From NCBI GenBank assembly GCA_033060915.1, contig CM065399.1, forward strand, positions 12,512,501-12,576,500: a DNA stretch of 64,000 nucleotides, given 5' to 3'. Positions within the stretch are counted from its first letter, which is position 1; each line of letters starts with the position of its first letter. This document shows, piece after piece, positions 32,810 through 44,599 of the stretch. The DNA is from Euryodendron excelsum. Lineage: Eukaryota > Streptophyta > Magnoliopsida > Ericales > Pentaphylacaceae. The notes beneath the pieces were generated by a model. It was not told the origin of the DNA. It did not search any database and saw only the letters and a program-made list of their open reading frames with translations. A program made the position numbers and the translations under genes.

Positions 32810-34880
32810 ACGTTTTCATATTTTCCAAAAAACTTTCTCTTCAAAAATCTCTTCCTAAAAATCTTCTTTTTTAACATACTTCCCAAAAACTCTTCTTTCC
32901 AAAATTGTTTTCAAAAACTCCCTCCAAAAATCTATTTTCCCAAGCTCCCTTTTTCAACTCCTTTCCAAAACGCTCTCTTCAAAGTCCACTTTCCAAAAAC
33001 GTTCCCTAGGTCTCTTTCTTAGAAAAACTCTCTTCAAAAATCTTTCTGAAAACTCTCTTTCCCAAAATCTCCCTTCTAGAAGTTCCCCTTTAGGATTTTC
33101 CTTCCAAAACTTTCGTTTCCAAAAACACACTTTCCAAAAACTCCTCTTTAAATTATTTTTCCAAAAACTCTATCTTCAAATTCACTTTCCAAAAACTCCT
33201 CCCTAGGATTCTCTTCTAGAACACCTTCGTTTCCAAAAACGCACTTTCCAAAAATCCTCTTTTCTTAGAGCCCAAGTCAAGTCTTAGAACCTACAATTCG
33301 AAAACCCTAATTTTCTTTCCAATAACATGATTTTCAAACTTTGCCCCAAACCTAGGTTTTCAAAACCTCTCGTTTTCTACATCCAAACTATATATATTTT
33401 CAAAACCTATTTTCTACGTCAAAACTATAGTTTCCCAAAGTTAGGGTTTCTAAAACTTCCCTTTTCAAATTTTTGATCAAATCCAATCTTCCCGTTTAAG
33501 AAACTAAATCCAATCCTCCGTTTTTGGAAATAAAATCAAACATTTTTCTTTTAGAAGCCAAATTTAATCCCTTCTTAATCCAAACCTTTCTTAATTCAAT
33601 TCCTTCCTAATTTCCTACCTTCCTAAACCATAAGTTTCCTAAACCTAAACTTCAAATCTTTCTTTAAATTTCAAAATCCGAATCTTTCCTAAATCGAATC
33701 CTTCCTAATCCTCCACTTTCCTAAATCTTAAGTTTCCAAAACTTGAACATAAAAATCTTTCTTAAATTTTAAAACTCAACTTTCAAATCTTTCCTAATTC
33801 AACCCTTTCCTAATCCTACCCCTTTTCAAATCTTAACTTTCCAAATCTAAGTTTTTCAAATTTTTCCTAAGCTCAAACCTTTCTTAATTTCAAGATTTTC
33901 TAAAATTCTAAAACTTTTTTTAACTCTTAAACTTTCTAAATTTCAAATCTTTCCAAATTCAATGTTTTCTAAATTCAAAACTTTCTTAAGTTAAATCTTT
34001 CCTAATTTCAAAACTTTCCAACTTTCAAAACTTCCTAATTTCAAAACCTTTCCTAAAATGAAACTTTCCTTTTTCAAACATTTCCTAAAACTAAACTTTC
34101 CTAATTCAAAAAATTTCTAAATTCAACACTTTCTTATTTCAAAACCTTTTTTAAAACAAAACTTTCCAATTTCAAAATTTTCATAAGATGAAACTTTCCT
34201 AATTCGAAACTTTCCTAAATCGGACCTTTCCTAATTTGAATCTTTCCTAAATTCAATCCTTTCCTAAATCTTCCAACATTCAAGTCAAATCTTTTCTAAA
34301 AACTTTCCAAGTCAAGTCCAATCCTTCTTTTCTAAGTTCCTAAGTCTAGGTTTTCTAAACCCCCATCTTTCCAAGACAAGTCTAAATCTTTCTTCCAAGT
34401 TCTATTTTTCCAAATAAAAATTCAATCTTTTCAATTCCAAAATTCCAAATTTCAATTTTCAATCCTCTATTCAAAGTTCAATCTCTCAATCTTCCAATTC
34501 AATTTCCAGTTCAAATCTCCTTCTTCAAATTAACTCTTCTATTTTCAATCGGACTCCGGTCCGAACTACGACTGACCTGATTCCCCCAAAGGGATACGTA
34601 GGCAACCTTCATAGGTGCGGCCACAATACTTTTCAAACTTTCAATTCCACCCTCATGGGTGCGTCATAACTTCTTTCAAATTCCATCACATTTTCCAAAT
34701 CTCAAATTCTACAATCTTTTCAAATCTCTAATCTATTTTCAAAATTCCAATTTCAAAATTCTATTTCCAAATTTCTATTTCTATTTCTAATTTCTCAAAC
34801 TTTTCCATTTCAAATCTATTTTCAAAACCAATCAATTTCAAATCAATCTTTTTCCAAATCTATTTTTCAATTCTCTTTTC
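32810..34880 (+). repeat. G-depleted degenerate repeat tract of the solo LTR
   Basis: Two kilobases of AAAACTTTCCTAATTTC-like text with very few G residues. It is the reverse complement of the tracts in the Ogre-1 LTRs and more diverged from them than they are from each other. Confidence 0.8.
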
Positions 34881-35434
34881 TTACGCGTGCATATCATGCA
34901 TCATATTAGTTTTGTTTTTAAATATTGTTTTTCAAGGTGGATAGGATTGGTCTATAGTTAGTTGAAGACTCTCATAGGTGAATCTAGGGTAGATTGACAT
35001 GTAGGTATCGAAAGGGCGGGGTAGGGTGATGGCTTAGTGCGTCTTCCCTACACGTAACCAACCTCCAAACCTAGAACACTGTTTTCAAAGACCAAAACGG
35101 AGTTATTTTTCAAAAAGGGCTAAATATTTTTCAAAGGTTGCCAAACAACCTATTTTTCGTAAAAACCCTCTCTTGAGGAGATCTTTTCAAAATTGTTTTC
35201 CAAAAACCCTAAGTGTAGTCTTCAGATTATTCTTAGTTTTTAGGTGACCTAACTCACCTTAATCAAGTTAGGTGGCGACTCCAAATTGTTTTCAAAAGCC
35301 CTTTATTCAAACCCAATTTTCAATTCAAACCTAGTCGCACTCATTCTTCTAGGAGGGTGAGTTCTAACGAGAGAGTATAATATTTTTCCTGCTTGTGTGA
35401 GTATTCCTCGAGTATGAAAAATCTGGGTGCGACA

Positions 35435-35439
35435 ACTAG
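35435..35439. repeat. Target-site duplication of the solo LTR, right (ACTAG)
   Basis: Partner of 30299-30303. Confidence 0.9.
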
Positions 35440-36416
35440 GTCACAACAGTGAAGGGTTGGGGGGTTAGGTGATGGGGGTTTATAAGTCTAACATGGCATA
35501 ATAACCATGATTCGTATCATGAATCAAAACGGTCTAGTTAATATGACATCAAAATAGAAAGACTAGTGAAACACTAGCGAAATGTCTCATTACAATACAG
35601 TCTAGAATAAAACTAGTTAACTCAAAAGCTTTATAAACAAAAAACAACAGGGTAGCAAGGGGACTTGTTCCGGCATGTTCATTTCCTTAGAAATTTGTTT
35701 GCTGCCACAACTTCTAAAAATATCCCACAAGATAGGAGTGAGTTGCGAAGCCCAGTAGAAAATCTATGATTTCTATAAAGTACAAGTTTAAATGCAATGC
35801 AGTAAAAAAATGACATGGCATACATACGTCCCTTGTAATTCTTTTTATCAATTCTAGGATTCATGCAGGAATGTCCTGCCCGGGGCATCATCAAGCCCAA
35901 TGGACCCACCCTTGACACTCCTCATTGTCAAGATAATGGGGGTCAACCCATGATTATCTAGCCCATGTCAAGCCCAGCGAAGTTGACCCATGATCGCCCC
36001 AAAATCAAGCCCAGTCAGGTTCGCTCATAATAGTAACTTGGGGTCCTTTCCTTTCGACTGTTCCAACCTTATTCCTCCCCAATGATGCAAGCATGTAGTG
36101 GATGTATATTTGAAATTATTTGTAAAAAACAATATATCCAATAACATAGCTAGCAGGAAGGCATAAAGTTAACATAGTAACTCGCAGATAAGAACAAAAT
36201 AAGCATGTATTTTAAGAAATGCATAAGCTCCTACCCTGATAATATGTTTGGGTTAAAATGGTCCTTGGTTCACGTGTTATCTATTGAATAAAGAGCCGAT
36301 GGTAAGCCTTCTTATCCAGTTATCAGTATTTGTCCATTTTCTCGGTGTTCAAAGGTTGCAATTCTTATAATCAATTTAGCAATGTCAAGTCAAGGAATAG
36401 ACATAATACAATGAGT

Positions 36417-36418
<2 letters not shown>

Positions 36419-36450
<32 letters not shown>
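36419..36450. repeat. (CT)16 microsatellite
   Basis: Perfect CT dinucleotide run in the chromovirus 3' LTR, next to the length-polymorphic block. Confidence 0.95.
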
Positions 36451-36452
<2 letters not shown>

Positions 36453-36585
36453 ATACATATATAGCTCTCTCTCTAAAACAGCCTCTGAGTGGTGGTCCAA
36501 GGTTGCCTTGTGATCAACACAAGGGCTACAAATACATGGGTGGGTGTTCATGCGCATGCACCCCCCTCTCCCAACTTCTATCACG

Positions 36586-36588
<3 letters not shown>

Positions 36589-36620
<32 letters not shown>
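36589..36620. repeat. (CT)n microsatellite
   Basis: About 16 perfect CT units. An (AT)n run follows at 36772-36790. Confidence 0.9.
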
Positions 36621-36621
<1 letters not shown>

Positions 36622-37484
36622 AGTATAACATATAAATTACTCAACTCTCTCTATTTCTTAAACAACCAGCCTTCATTAGCCAATGGTGGCTAATGTTTGC
36701 CAGCAAGAAGAGGGGCAAGGTGTTAAAATAATCAACGTGTTATTCTACACCCATGTGATGGATATGTATACATATATATATATATATATAGACACTAACC
36801 ATGTGCAAGCAATACAATATGATATTTAATATGGGTCATGCATGCAGCCATGAGTGCATTAGATGCACTATATGTGTAGGTGGTAGCCGGCCATGCAAAG
36901 TTGGTGGGATGCCACCATGCTTGAAGTAAAATGAAAGGGAGCCTCAGTCTGAAATGGTGGAGTTTGGGACTTCAATTCTTATTAAACACTCATTCTAAAA
37001 TCGTAGGTAGAAAGCTCTCGAAAAATTAATTGGTTTAAGCTCAAATTTTGCACAATTCCGATACCGGGCGAGAGAGAAAACTCCATCTAAAGTTTTGGTG
37101 CAATCAGATGCAAATTTCCAGGTGCAGCTGCTTTTAGGGACCTTTCGGGAAATCAAAACTCCTCAAAAATGCATTATGAGAACACGAGGGGATCGGGCTT
37201 GAAACAAAGATATTTTTAGACACTTGATTCGTCAAAAACTGTTGAGAAACGAGAAAGAAGTTTAAGTTTAAAGTTAGGGCGCAAATCAGTGTGAATTCGT
37301 CGAGTATAAGGTGCTTTGAAGCCCCCTTTTCAGGAGACCAAGTTCCTAAGAAGCCGAGTTTCGTTATATAGACAGGGTTGGGCTTGGCAAGGTCTCGCTT
37401 TTGACCTATGGCTAGGTCTATTCAGTTCAGCTAGGGATGTAATATAGTCAATGAGAAATTGTGGGTATTACAGCCTTATCTCCT

Positions 37485-37920
37485 TTAGAAAATTTCATCC
37501 TCGAAATTAGTCTCGAATAAGTGTGGATACTTCGACCACATATCCACTTTTGCTTCCCATGTTGCTTCTTCTTCTCTGTGATGTTGCCATATTACCTTAA
37601 CTAAGGAAATCTCCTTATTGCTCAAAACCTTTACTTGGTGATCCACTATCTTACTTGGTCCCTCGTCATAAGAATGATCAGGTTGCACTGCCATGGTTTC
37701 CCATTGAATTATTTGAGTAGGGTTGGGGTGGCATTGTCTTAACATAGATACATTGAATATGTTATGTATCCGATCTAATTCTTATGGTAATTCTAGTCGG
37801 TATACTACTTGTCCAATTCTTTCCCAAATGCGGAAAGGCCCAATGTACCGGGGTGCAAGCTTTCCTTTCTTACAAAATCGCATCACACCTTTGTGGGGTT
37901 TTACCTTCAGAAACACTTAG
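37485..37920 (-). pseudogene. Chromovirus integrase C-terminus with chromodomain
   Basis: The last 86 codons (37745-37485) are open and carry KVLSNKEISLVKVIWQHH, then EEATWEAK and YPHLFE, the Tekay/Del-type chromodomain that steers integration to heterochromatin. The segment just upstream (about 37915-37750) still shows KLAPRYIGPF and VVYRL motifs but with stops. The frame ends at 37485, 13 bases before the LTR. Confidence 0.8.
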
Positions 37921-38663
37921 TCGTCTACTTGGAATTCCAAGGGTCGTCTACGCTAGTCTGCGTAGTTCTTTTATTAGCTTTTGGCAGTCTTAAGCTGTTC
38001 TTGTATGAGCTTAATCTTTTCTGTGGTTTCTCGAATGATCTTAGGCCCATATAAGAATCCATCGCCAGTCTCTAACCAACAGTTAGGTGCTCGGCAAGGT
38101 CACCCATACAATGCTTCGTAAGGGGCCATTTTTATACTCGCTTAGTAACTATTGTTATATGCGAACTCAGCCAAGGGTAAATGATCACTCCAAGTTCCTT
38201 GAAAATCCAATACACAAGCACGAAGCATATCCTCTAGGATTTTGATAACTCTTTCAGAATGGCCATCCATCTGTGGGTGGTAAGCGGTACTCATGCACAC
38301 TTGGGTTCCTAATGCTTTTTGTAAACTTTACCAAAATCGCAATGTGAACCTTGGGTCGTGATCTGATACGATGGTTCTAAGCACTCCATACAATCATAGT
38401 ACCACTTTTAGGTACAATCGACTTAGGGTACTAAGGCTATCGGTAGACCTAATGGGTCAAAAGTGTGTAGTTTTTGTCAAGCGATCCACGATTACCCAAA
38501 TCATATCATACCCTTGCCAGTCCGGTAACGAAATCTATGGTGATATGTTCCCATTTCCATTCCACTATTGACAAAGGTTGCAATAGTCCACCTGGTTGTT
38601 GGTGTTTTGCTTTAACTTGTTAACAAGGGAGACAACGTGTTGGAAACTTTGCGACGTCCTTCT
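37921..38663 (-). pseudogene. Chromovirus integrase core, broken
   Basis: Translated on the minus strand, this part shows STAYHPQMDGHSERV, LDFQGTWSDHLPLAEFAYNN and [15 protein letters not shown] in different frames with stops between, that is, the DDE core of integrase in pieces. It is inactive. Confidence 0.7.
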
Positions 38664-39180
38664 TCATCCCTTTCCAATAATATTGTCTTTTAAATCCTGA
38701 TACATTTTTGTATTTCCAGGATGGATTATAAACTTGGAATGATGTGCTTCAAATAGAACCTTTCGTTTTAACTCCTCATTTACCACAAGGTACCTTCCTT
38801 TGTATTGGAGTTCACCTTTAGCATTTATGGCCCATCCTAGTTCAATTATCCCTTTCTCCATTCTTTCCTTTATCTCTTGTACTTCTGGATTTCCTTGTTG
38901 GGCCTGACGGACTTCTTCTAAGGTATAGGATTGTATATGGAGACTAGATAATACTCCCTTCCTCTCTTCTAACCCTCCATAGGATTCTAATGACTGAACA
39001 GTCTTCCATTTCTCTAACACAATGCTACTCATGAGACCTTGATTTTTCTTACTTAAGGCATTTGCCACAGCATTTGCCTTACCAGGGTGATATTGTAAGG
39101 TGAAGTTGTAAACTTCCATGTACTCTACCCACCTTCTTTGCCTTAGATTCAAGTCCTTCTAGGTGGTTATGTATTTAAGA
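38664..39180 (-). pseudogene. Chromovirus RNase H end and integrase zinc-finger start
   Basis: An open piece of 162 codons (39152-38664) starts with RRWVEYMEVYNFTLQYHPGK and NALSKK, the end of RNase H. It continues through a linker to LFEAHHSKFIIHPGNTKMY, the HH half of the integrase zinc finger, and is cut by a stop soon after. Confidence 0.8.
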
Positions 39181-39856
39181 CTTTTGTGGTCCATAAATAA
39201 TTCAAACCTTTCTCTATATAAATAACATCTCCAAATTTTAAGGGCAAAGATTACAGCGACCATCTCTAGGTCGTGAGTAAGGTAATTTTGTTTATGCTTC
39301 TTGAGTTGCCCTGATCCATAAGCTACCACTTGTCATTTTTGCAATAAAACACATCCTAACCCTCTATGAGAGGCGTCAGTGTAAACTACATAGGGCTTTC
39401 CACTTCCAAGAAGGGTGAGAATGGGTGCGGTAGTGAGTTTTTCGTTTAAAAGTTGAAACGCTTCCTCACATTTTTCTGTCTAGACATACTTTACTCCCTT
39501 CCTAGTTAACGGGCTCAGAGGGCCTGCTATTTTGGAGAATCCTTCCACAAATCTTCGGTAATATCCAGCTAAATCAAGAAAATTTTGAATTTAGAGTACA
39601 GTAGAGGGTCTCTTCCAATCCACTACTACTTCTATTTTTGAAGGACCTACTGCTATCCCTATCTTTGACACCACATGCCCTAAAAACTTCACTTCCTTCA
39701 TCTAGAAGTCTCACTTACTTTTCTTGGCATAAAGTTGATGTTTCCTTAGGATTTGAAGGGTGATTCTTAGGTGTTCTTTATGAGTTTTCTCGTCATACGA
39801 GTATTTAAGGATATCATCTATGAAAACGATCACAAAATGATCTCGTCATACGAGTA
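39181..39856 (-). pseudogene. Chromovirus RT C-terminal half and RNase H, RT N-terminal half deleted
   Basis: The minus strand reads FIDDIL (the catalytic YxDD region), then [25 protein letters not shown], and RNase H with PYVVYTDASH and GLGCVLLQK, with several stops. Everything from the RT start to just before FIDDIL is absent; the protease end lies only about 45 bases away. A 16-base direct repeat, TCTCGTCATACGAGTA, is at 39788-39803 and 39841-39856, at the deletion point. Confidence 0.8.
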
Positions 39857-39893
39857 CTATACATCCACTAGCATACCATAAGGTCAGGGTTTT

Positions 39894-40313
39894 CTAACTG
39901 CAGTCCATGACTACCTTATTCTTTGCTAACCAATCCATTTCTAGGATTACATCAAATCCTTCCATGTCTATCTGGACCAAATCAACAGTAAATTTGAAGG
40001 TACCTATTCGTATAATGCTGGATGGACATCCTACTCTTACCATAACTATTCCACTAGTAGGTGTCTGAATGGTAAAGGGTGTATACAACAAGTTAGTAGT
40101 TAATCCTAGATCACCTACACATTTCTCAGAGATAAAAGAATGCGTAGCTCCAGAATCAAATAACACTATGATCCACAAGTTATAGAGTAGGATCGTACCT
40201 TCGATCAAGGCATTGGGGTTCTCGCTACTTCCTCCGGCAGTAAGAAGAGCGTACATCCGAAGTGGACCGGTATGATTGACTTGTTTCCCCTTACTTGCTA
40301 TTCCCAGGTTCAC
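39894..40313 (-). pseudogene. Chromovirus aspartic protease
   Basis: Open piece of 139 codons. The active site is LFDSGATHSFIS (DSG) and the later motif is FDVILEMDWLAKN, where GMDWL is usual. It follows a short spacer after the gag zinc knuckle and runs into the RT deletion. Confidence 0.8.
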
Positions 40314-40439
40314 TCGGTTGGAGTTGTATAAGGTAGCCGCAGGTCTTCCTGCCGTGGTCTGTCAGGACATCAATGCGGAGGTTGCTGGGAAATTTTGTGT
40401 TGGGGGCATTTACAGAGGAATCTGGTTGCCATTACTGTT

Positions 40440-41354
40440 CCCACTTCACATGCCCTGAGGGCAGTCCTGTCTTAAATGCCCCTTTTGCTGGCAATTATAG
40501 CAAACAGGTCTGTTATATGGTGTTCCTTTAGAATTTGAAGGATAGGGTTGGTATCTCGAGTTTGGGCATCTAGGGTTGTTAAAGCTAGAGGAATTCCTCA
40601 CATTCTTGCCAGATACTCTCATGTTTAGTGCTTGTTGTTGTCCTTCCAATTCTTGTTCTATCAACATTACCCGGTCAATTACTTTTGTAAATTTTTTGCC
40701 CCATAAAAGTGACTACCTGAGATCGAATTGCAAGTCTCAAACCCTTAAGAAACCTTCAAGTCTTTCTCTCTTCTGTTGTCACAAAATCCAAGGCAAATCT
40801 TGATAGCTCCAGGAATGTGGCCACATATTTACTCATTATTAGACTATTCTGTTGAAGCTATACAAATTCCTCCATCTTAGCATCCTTAACTATTTCTCGA
40901 AAGTAATGATTATGGAAAAGGACCACAAATTCCTCCCATGTCAAATTTTTCACATCCCTTATGCGTTTCACCTAATCCCACCAAACATTTGCCTCTCCTT
41001 CAAGATGTTAAGTTGCAAACTCCACCTGATACTTTGTCGGTGTCCCTACAATATCTAGCACCTTTTGGGATTGTTTGAGCCATTACTCCGCTACTAAAGG
41101 GTCGAGTTCTCCTATGAACCTTGGGATTTTGTTTATGGAATTCCCAAAGTAGCTTTGTTTTTTTCTCTTCAGGGTTTGGTACTGCTCTTTGAGGTTCAAG
41201 GGTTGGTGGAGGTTGCTAAGGGACAAGTGGTGCTTGATGATTTTGCTACTGTCGTTGCAGCAGATTTGTCATGGTTTGCAGGCTTTGTAAAATCTAGTTC
41301 AATTGGGTTTTTATCACTTCCACTAGTTCCAACTCTGGTCGTAGTCTGTGCCAT
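40440..41354 (-). pseudogene. Chromovirus gag
   Basis: The probable start is ATG 41354-41352. On the minus strand, pieces read GEANVWWD, LTWEEFVVLFHNHYF and YVATFLELSRFA, typical of chromovirus capsid. The zinc knuckle CYNCQQKGHLRQDC (CX2CX4HX4C) is at about 40490-40450. Stops are scattered, so the gene is dead. Confidence 0.75.
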
Positions 41355-42238
41355 CTAGAATGGTCATTAAGTTAAGTTAGATTTCTATTTTGCCAATCAA
41401 AATACAAGAAGTCACTATACGATTTACTAAGCCGATAATAGTCATAAGGAAAAGATTAGTACACACGGAGTTAGATAAGTACATCAAAATAATCTAACAC
41501 TCTCTGGTTCACTCCTCTCATAAACAACTATCCAAAATGTGGAGAACCATAAGTACTACTAAAGATACTAGAAAAGAAAGAAACAATCACATGCCCATAT
41601 CCTCCTCGGGCTCCTCCTTGCTGTCTGAGACATCTATCACCAGGGTGGCTGAGGTCATAGGTATGATAGGGCTAGTCAACGGCGTGGGGTTGTCCACAGA
41701 CATCTCTAGAGTCAATGGATGGTACTCAAGGGATGGTGGCAAGTAAGCAGGGGGTGGTGCTATAGGTGGGGTAGACTGCTGCCCCTAAACAGCTATGGGT
41801 GGTGAAGGTGGCTCGGTATGAACATGGGCTCCAGGTAGTGGTAACTCTCCAACTAACTATATACCTAGTATCAACTGCTGATACTCAGCTGGGCGTCTTA
41901 CCACCTCAGACATCTCCTGGACTATCCCTATCAAAGAAATCACCCTATTTTGGATTATGGTATCCTAATGGCTCCTAGAGAGATGTCCCCATAACTGTGC
42001 TATCCCTGTATTCTCAGTTCTTAGGAGGGTCTTGGCCTGGGTGCTAGTCACGGTCCTACGGTTGTCCCTCATACCTCTCTCCACCTCGAGCTAATGTATT
42101 AGCAAGTCATCCCAAATCGATAGGTTCATCTGCACATGGGAGTTAGCATTAATACTCAATTGATACTAAGAAAAAAAGTAATGTAGAGGATGCATTTCAA
42201 TATGCAAGTGGTTCACTTCCCTAATGACCTAAAACTGT
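41355..42238 (-). other. Chromovirus 5' leader
   Basis: About 880 bases between the primer site and gag ATG. I see no conserved motif or credible gene in it. Confidence 0.5.
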
Positions 42239-42250
42239 GCTCTGATACCA
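42239..42250 (-). other. Chromovirus primer binding site (tRNA-iMet)
   Basis: In element orientation TGGTATCAGAGC lies five bases after the 5' LTR. This is the standard match to the initiator tRNA-Met 3' end. Confidence 0.9.
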
Positions 42251-43228
42251 ACTTCTGTCATGACCCAACTTCGCTCTCAGTAGGTCGTGACAATAAAGGG
42301 TTTGGGGGTTGGGTGATAGGGGGTTTATAAGTCTAACATGGCATAATAACCATGATTCGTATTGTGAATCGAAACAGTCTAGATAATATTACATCAAAAT
42401 AGAAACACTAGCGAAACACTAGCGAAATGTCTCATTATAGTACAGTGAAGAATAAAACTAGTTAACTCTAAAAGCTTTTAAAAAAAAACAACAGGGTAGC
42501 AAGGGGACTTATTCCCGCATGTTCATTTCCTTGGAAATCCGTTTGTTGCCTCAACTCCTGAAAATATCGCATAAGATAGGAGCTAGCTGTGAAGCCCAGT
42601 AGAAAATCCATGACTTATATTGTGTACAGGTTTAAATGCAATGCAGTAAAAGAATGACATGACATACATATGTCCCTTGTAATTCTTTTTATCAATTTCA
42701 GGATACATGCAGGTATATCTTGCCCGGGGCATCATCAAGCCTAGTGGACCCACCCTTGACACTCCTTCTAGTCAAGATAATGGGGGCCCACCCATGATTT
42801 TATAGCCCATATCAAGCCTAGCAAAGCTAACCCATGTTCGCCCCAAAATCAAGCCCAATCAGGTTCGCCTATGATAGTAACTTGGGGTCTTTTCTTTCCG
42901 ATTGTTCCACCCTTATTCCTCCCCAATGATGCAAGCATGCAATGAATGTATAGTTGAAATTATTTATAGAAAGCAATATATCCAATAACATAGCTAGCAA
43001 AAAGGCATAAAGTCAACATAGTAACTTGTAGATAAGAAGAAAATAAGCATGTATTTTAAGAAATGCATAAGCTCCTACCCTGATGATATGTCTGGGTTAA
43101 GATGGTCCTTGGTTCACGTGTTATATGTTGAATAAAGAGCTGGCATTTAGCCTTCTTATCTAGTTATCAGTATTTGTCCATTTTCTCAGTGTTCAAAGGT
43201 TGTAGTTCTTATAATCAGTTTAGCAAGG

Positions 43229-44383
43229 AATTTCCCAGTGTCTAAACCAAAGGGAATCATCTGAAATTTTTCCTGGGAGGTCCAATGACCCATGCTGTCC
43301 CATTTCTGGGTTCCTCTTATTATTGGAGGTATCTCGACAAAATTGCATATTATTCCCCTTAATAATGCATTTAATATGATTTTCTTTGTCAGGGTACTGC
43401 TCTTATTTAACAAAAAATCATATAAATGTCAAAAATTTCCAGAAAAATATGGGAAGGCCTCATTTGGTGTCATAAATACATCAAAAAAATTTAGGCCGAG
43501 GGAGTGTGGGACGCACCCACATGTGTCAGCACCCGCGCGTGGGGAAAGAAGACAGTGCCTTCATCTTCTTCCTTCCGTGGCTGGGGGCTTCCCTCGCCAA
43601 TTGCCATCGATCCGTGGTCCTCTTGGCCATGCATGTGTGGCCCAAAGAATGCTATGGACCTGGGCTACACACTCATGGTCAATGCTCAGCTTACGGTGGC
43701 TGGATGTGGCCGTTATGGCTGAAAAAGCTCGGCTACATGGTGGAACCCTAGGGTTCCAGACCTGCAACTGAGCTTTTGGGCCTCTTCCCGTATTTTTTTG
43801 GAGATTTTTTGTTCACGAAAGTTGTTTGCAACGTCGAAATGAAGAGGAGCCAACTAGCCTTGACGAAAAATGTGGCCAAGGGCCTAGGTTACAGCTTGGA
43901 GACCGTTTTTTAATGGGTTCGGCCTTCCAGGGCCGTTACGGCTCATGCACAGAGGTAGGAGGCCTCCCTTGGAGTCCACGGAGGTACTAGAGAAGCCTCA
44001 CACTGCTGTGGCAGGCCTCAAGCCCTGCCTTGGCTTGCCACAAGTTTATAATCAGCGCACTCTCCATTTTTTCCTCTCACGGGTTCTCTGGTTCACGGCA
44101 GCTGGAGGTGTTGGTTTTGCTAGGTTTGGGTAGTTTGAAGGAAGGGGAATGAAGGTACTATACCTCACTTCAAATGTGTTTTGCCTCTGCCCCTCTCTTC
44201 CCCAACTCCCCTCCACCCTTCCTCTCAATTTCTCTCTTTCCCTCTCTAGATCTTTCTCTCCAATGCTTATGGACAACAAATGGGGGAAAGGGCAACAAGG
44301 TTAGGTATTTATAAAGGGAGTACGGGGGTGGATGCATCGGGCGAAGGGTGGTTGGCTTGCTGGTGCATGGGTTCCATCTCATG

Positions 44384-44385
<2 letters not shown>
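43229..44385. other. Block present only in the chromovirus 5' LTR
   Basis: LTR similarity stops after TTATAATCAGTTTAGCAA (43228) and resumes at the CT repeat (about 44389); the 3' LTR has only about 35 bases between the same points. The block is less AT-rich than its surroundings and has no inverted-repeat ends that I can see. It may be original LTR sequence lost from the 3' copy by slippage at CT repeats, or an insertion. Confidence 0.7.
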
Positions 44386-44414
<29 letters not shown>

Positions 44415-44545
44415 ATACATATATATAGCTCTCTCTCTAAAACAGCCTATGAGTGGTGGTCCAAGGGTGCTTTGTGATCAACACAAGGGCTACAAATGCA
44501 TGGGTGGGTGTTCATACGCATGCACCCCCCCTCCCACCTCTCTCT

Positions 44546-44548
<3 letters not shown>

Positions 44549-44597
<49 letters not shown>
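44549..44597. repeat. (TC)n microsatellite
   Basis: About 24 perfect TC units. A second run of 13 units is at 44389-44414. Confidence 0.95.

Positions 44598-44599
<2 letters not shown>

Larger units (their letters stand above)
30304..35434 (+). mobile_element. Ogre solo LTR, 5.1 kb
   Basis: Plus-strand LTR with TGTAAGCACCCC and GGGTGCGACA ends, flanked by ACTAG on both sides and by the two halves of the chromovirus LTR. This is the product of LTR-LTR recombination that removed the internal region. Parts: 81-bp hairpin units (30530-30950), 155-160-bp units (31150-31800), GGCGCC palindromes (31905-32010), TATA (32020), R/U5 with G-poor tract (32810-34880), U5 end. No coding gene. Confidence 0.9.
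35440..37472 (-). mobile_element. Chromovirus 3' LTR, main part
   Basis: It continues from 30303 and matches 42284-45404, except for a block of about 1.1 kb present only in the 5' LTR (43229-44385). It ends at GGGTATTACA, the reversed TGTAATACC. It holds CT repeats and a TA repeat. Confidence 0.85.

Noticed and set aside
36390..36644. Arg/Glu-repeat open frame on the minus strand
   Set aside because: Translation of the GA strand of a microsatellite.
42256..42290. Chromovirus LTR read as a plus-strand element beginning TGTCATGACCC
   Set aside because: Primer site, gag, protease, RT, integrase and chromodomain all read on the minus strand, so the element is minus and its LTR starts TGTAATACC.
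43292..43771. Open frame of 159 codons in the chromovirus 5' LTR
   Set aside because: No recognisable domain, no homologous frame in the other LTR, and other frames are also open there because the block is richer in G+C. Kept only as part of the extra block.
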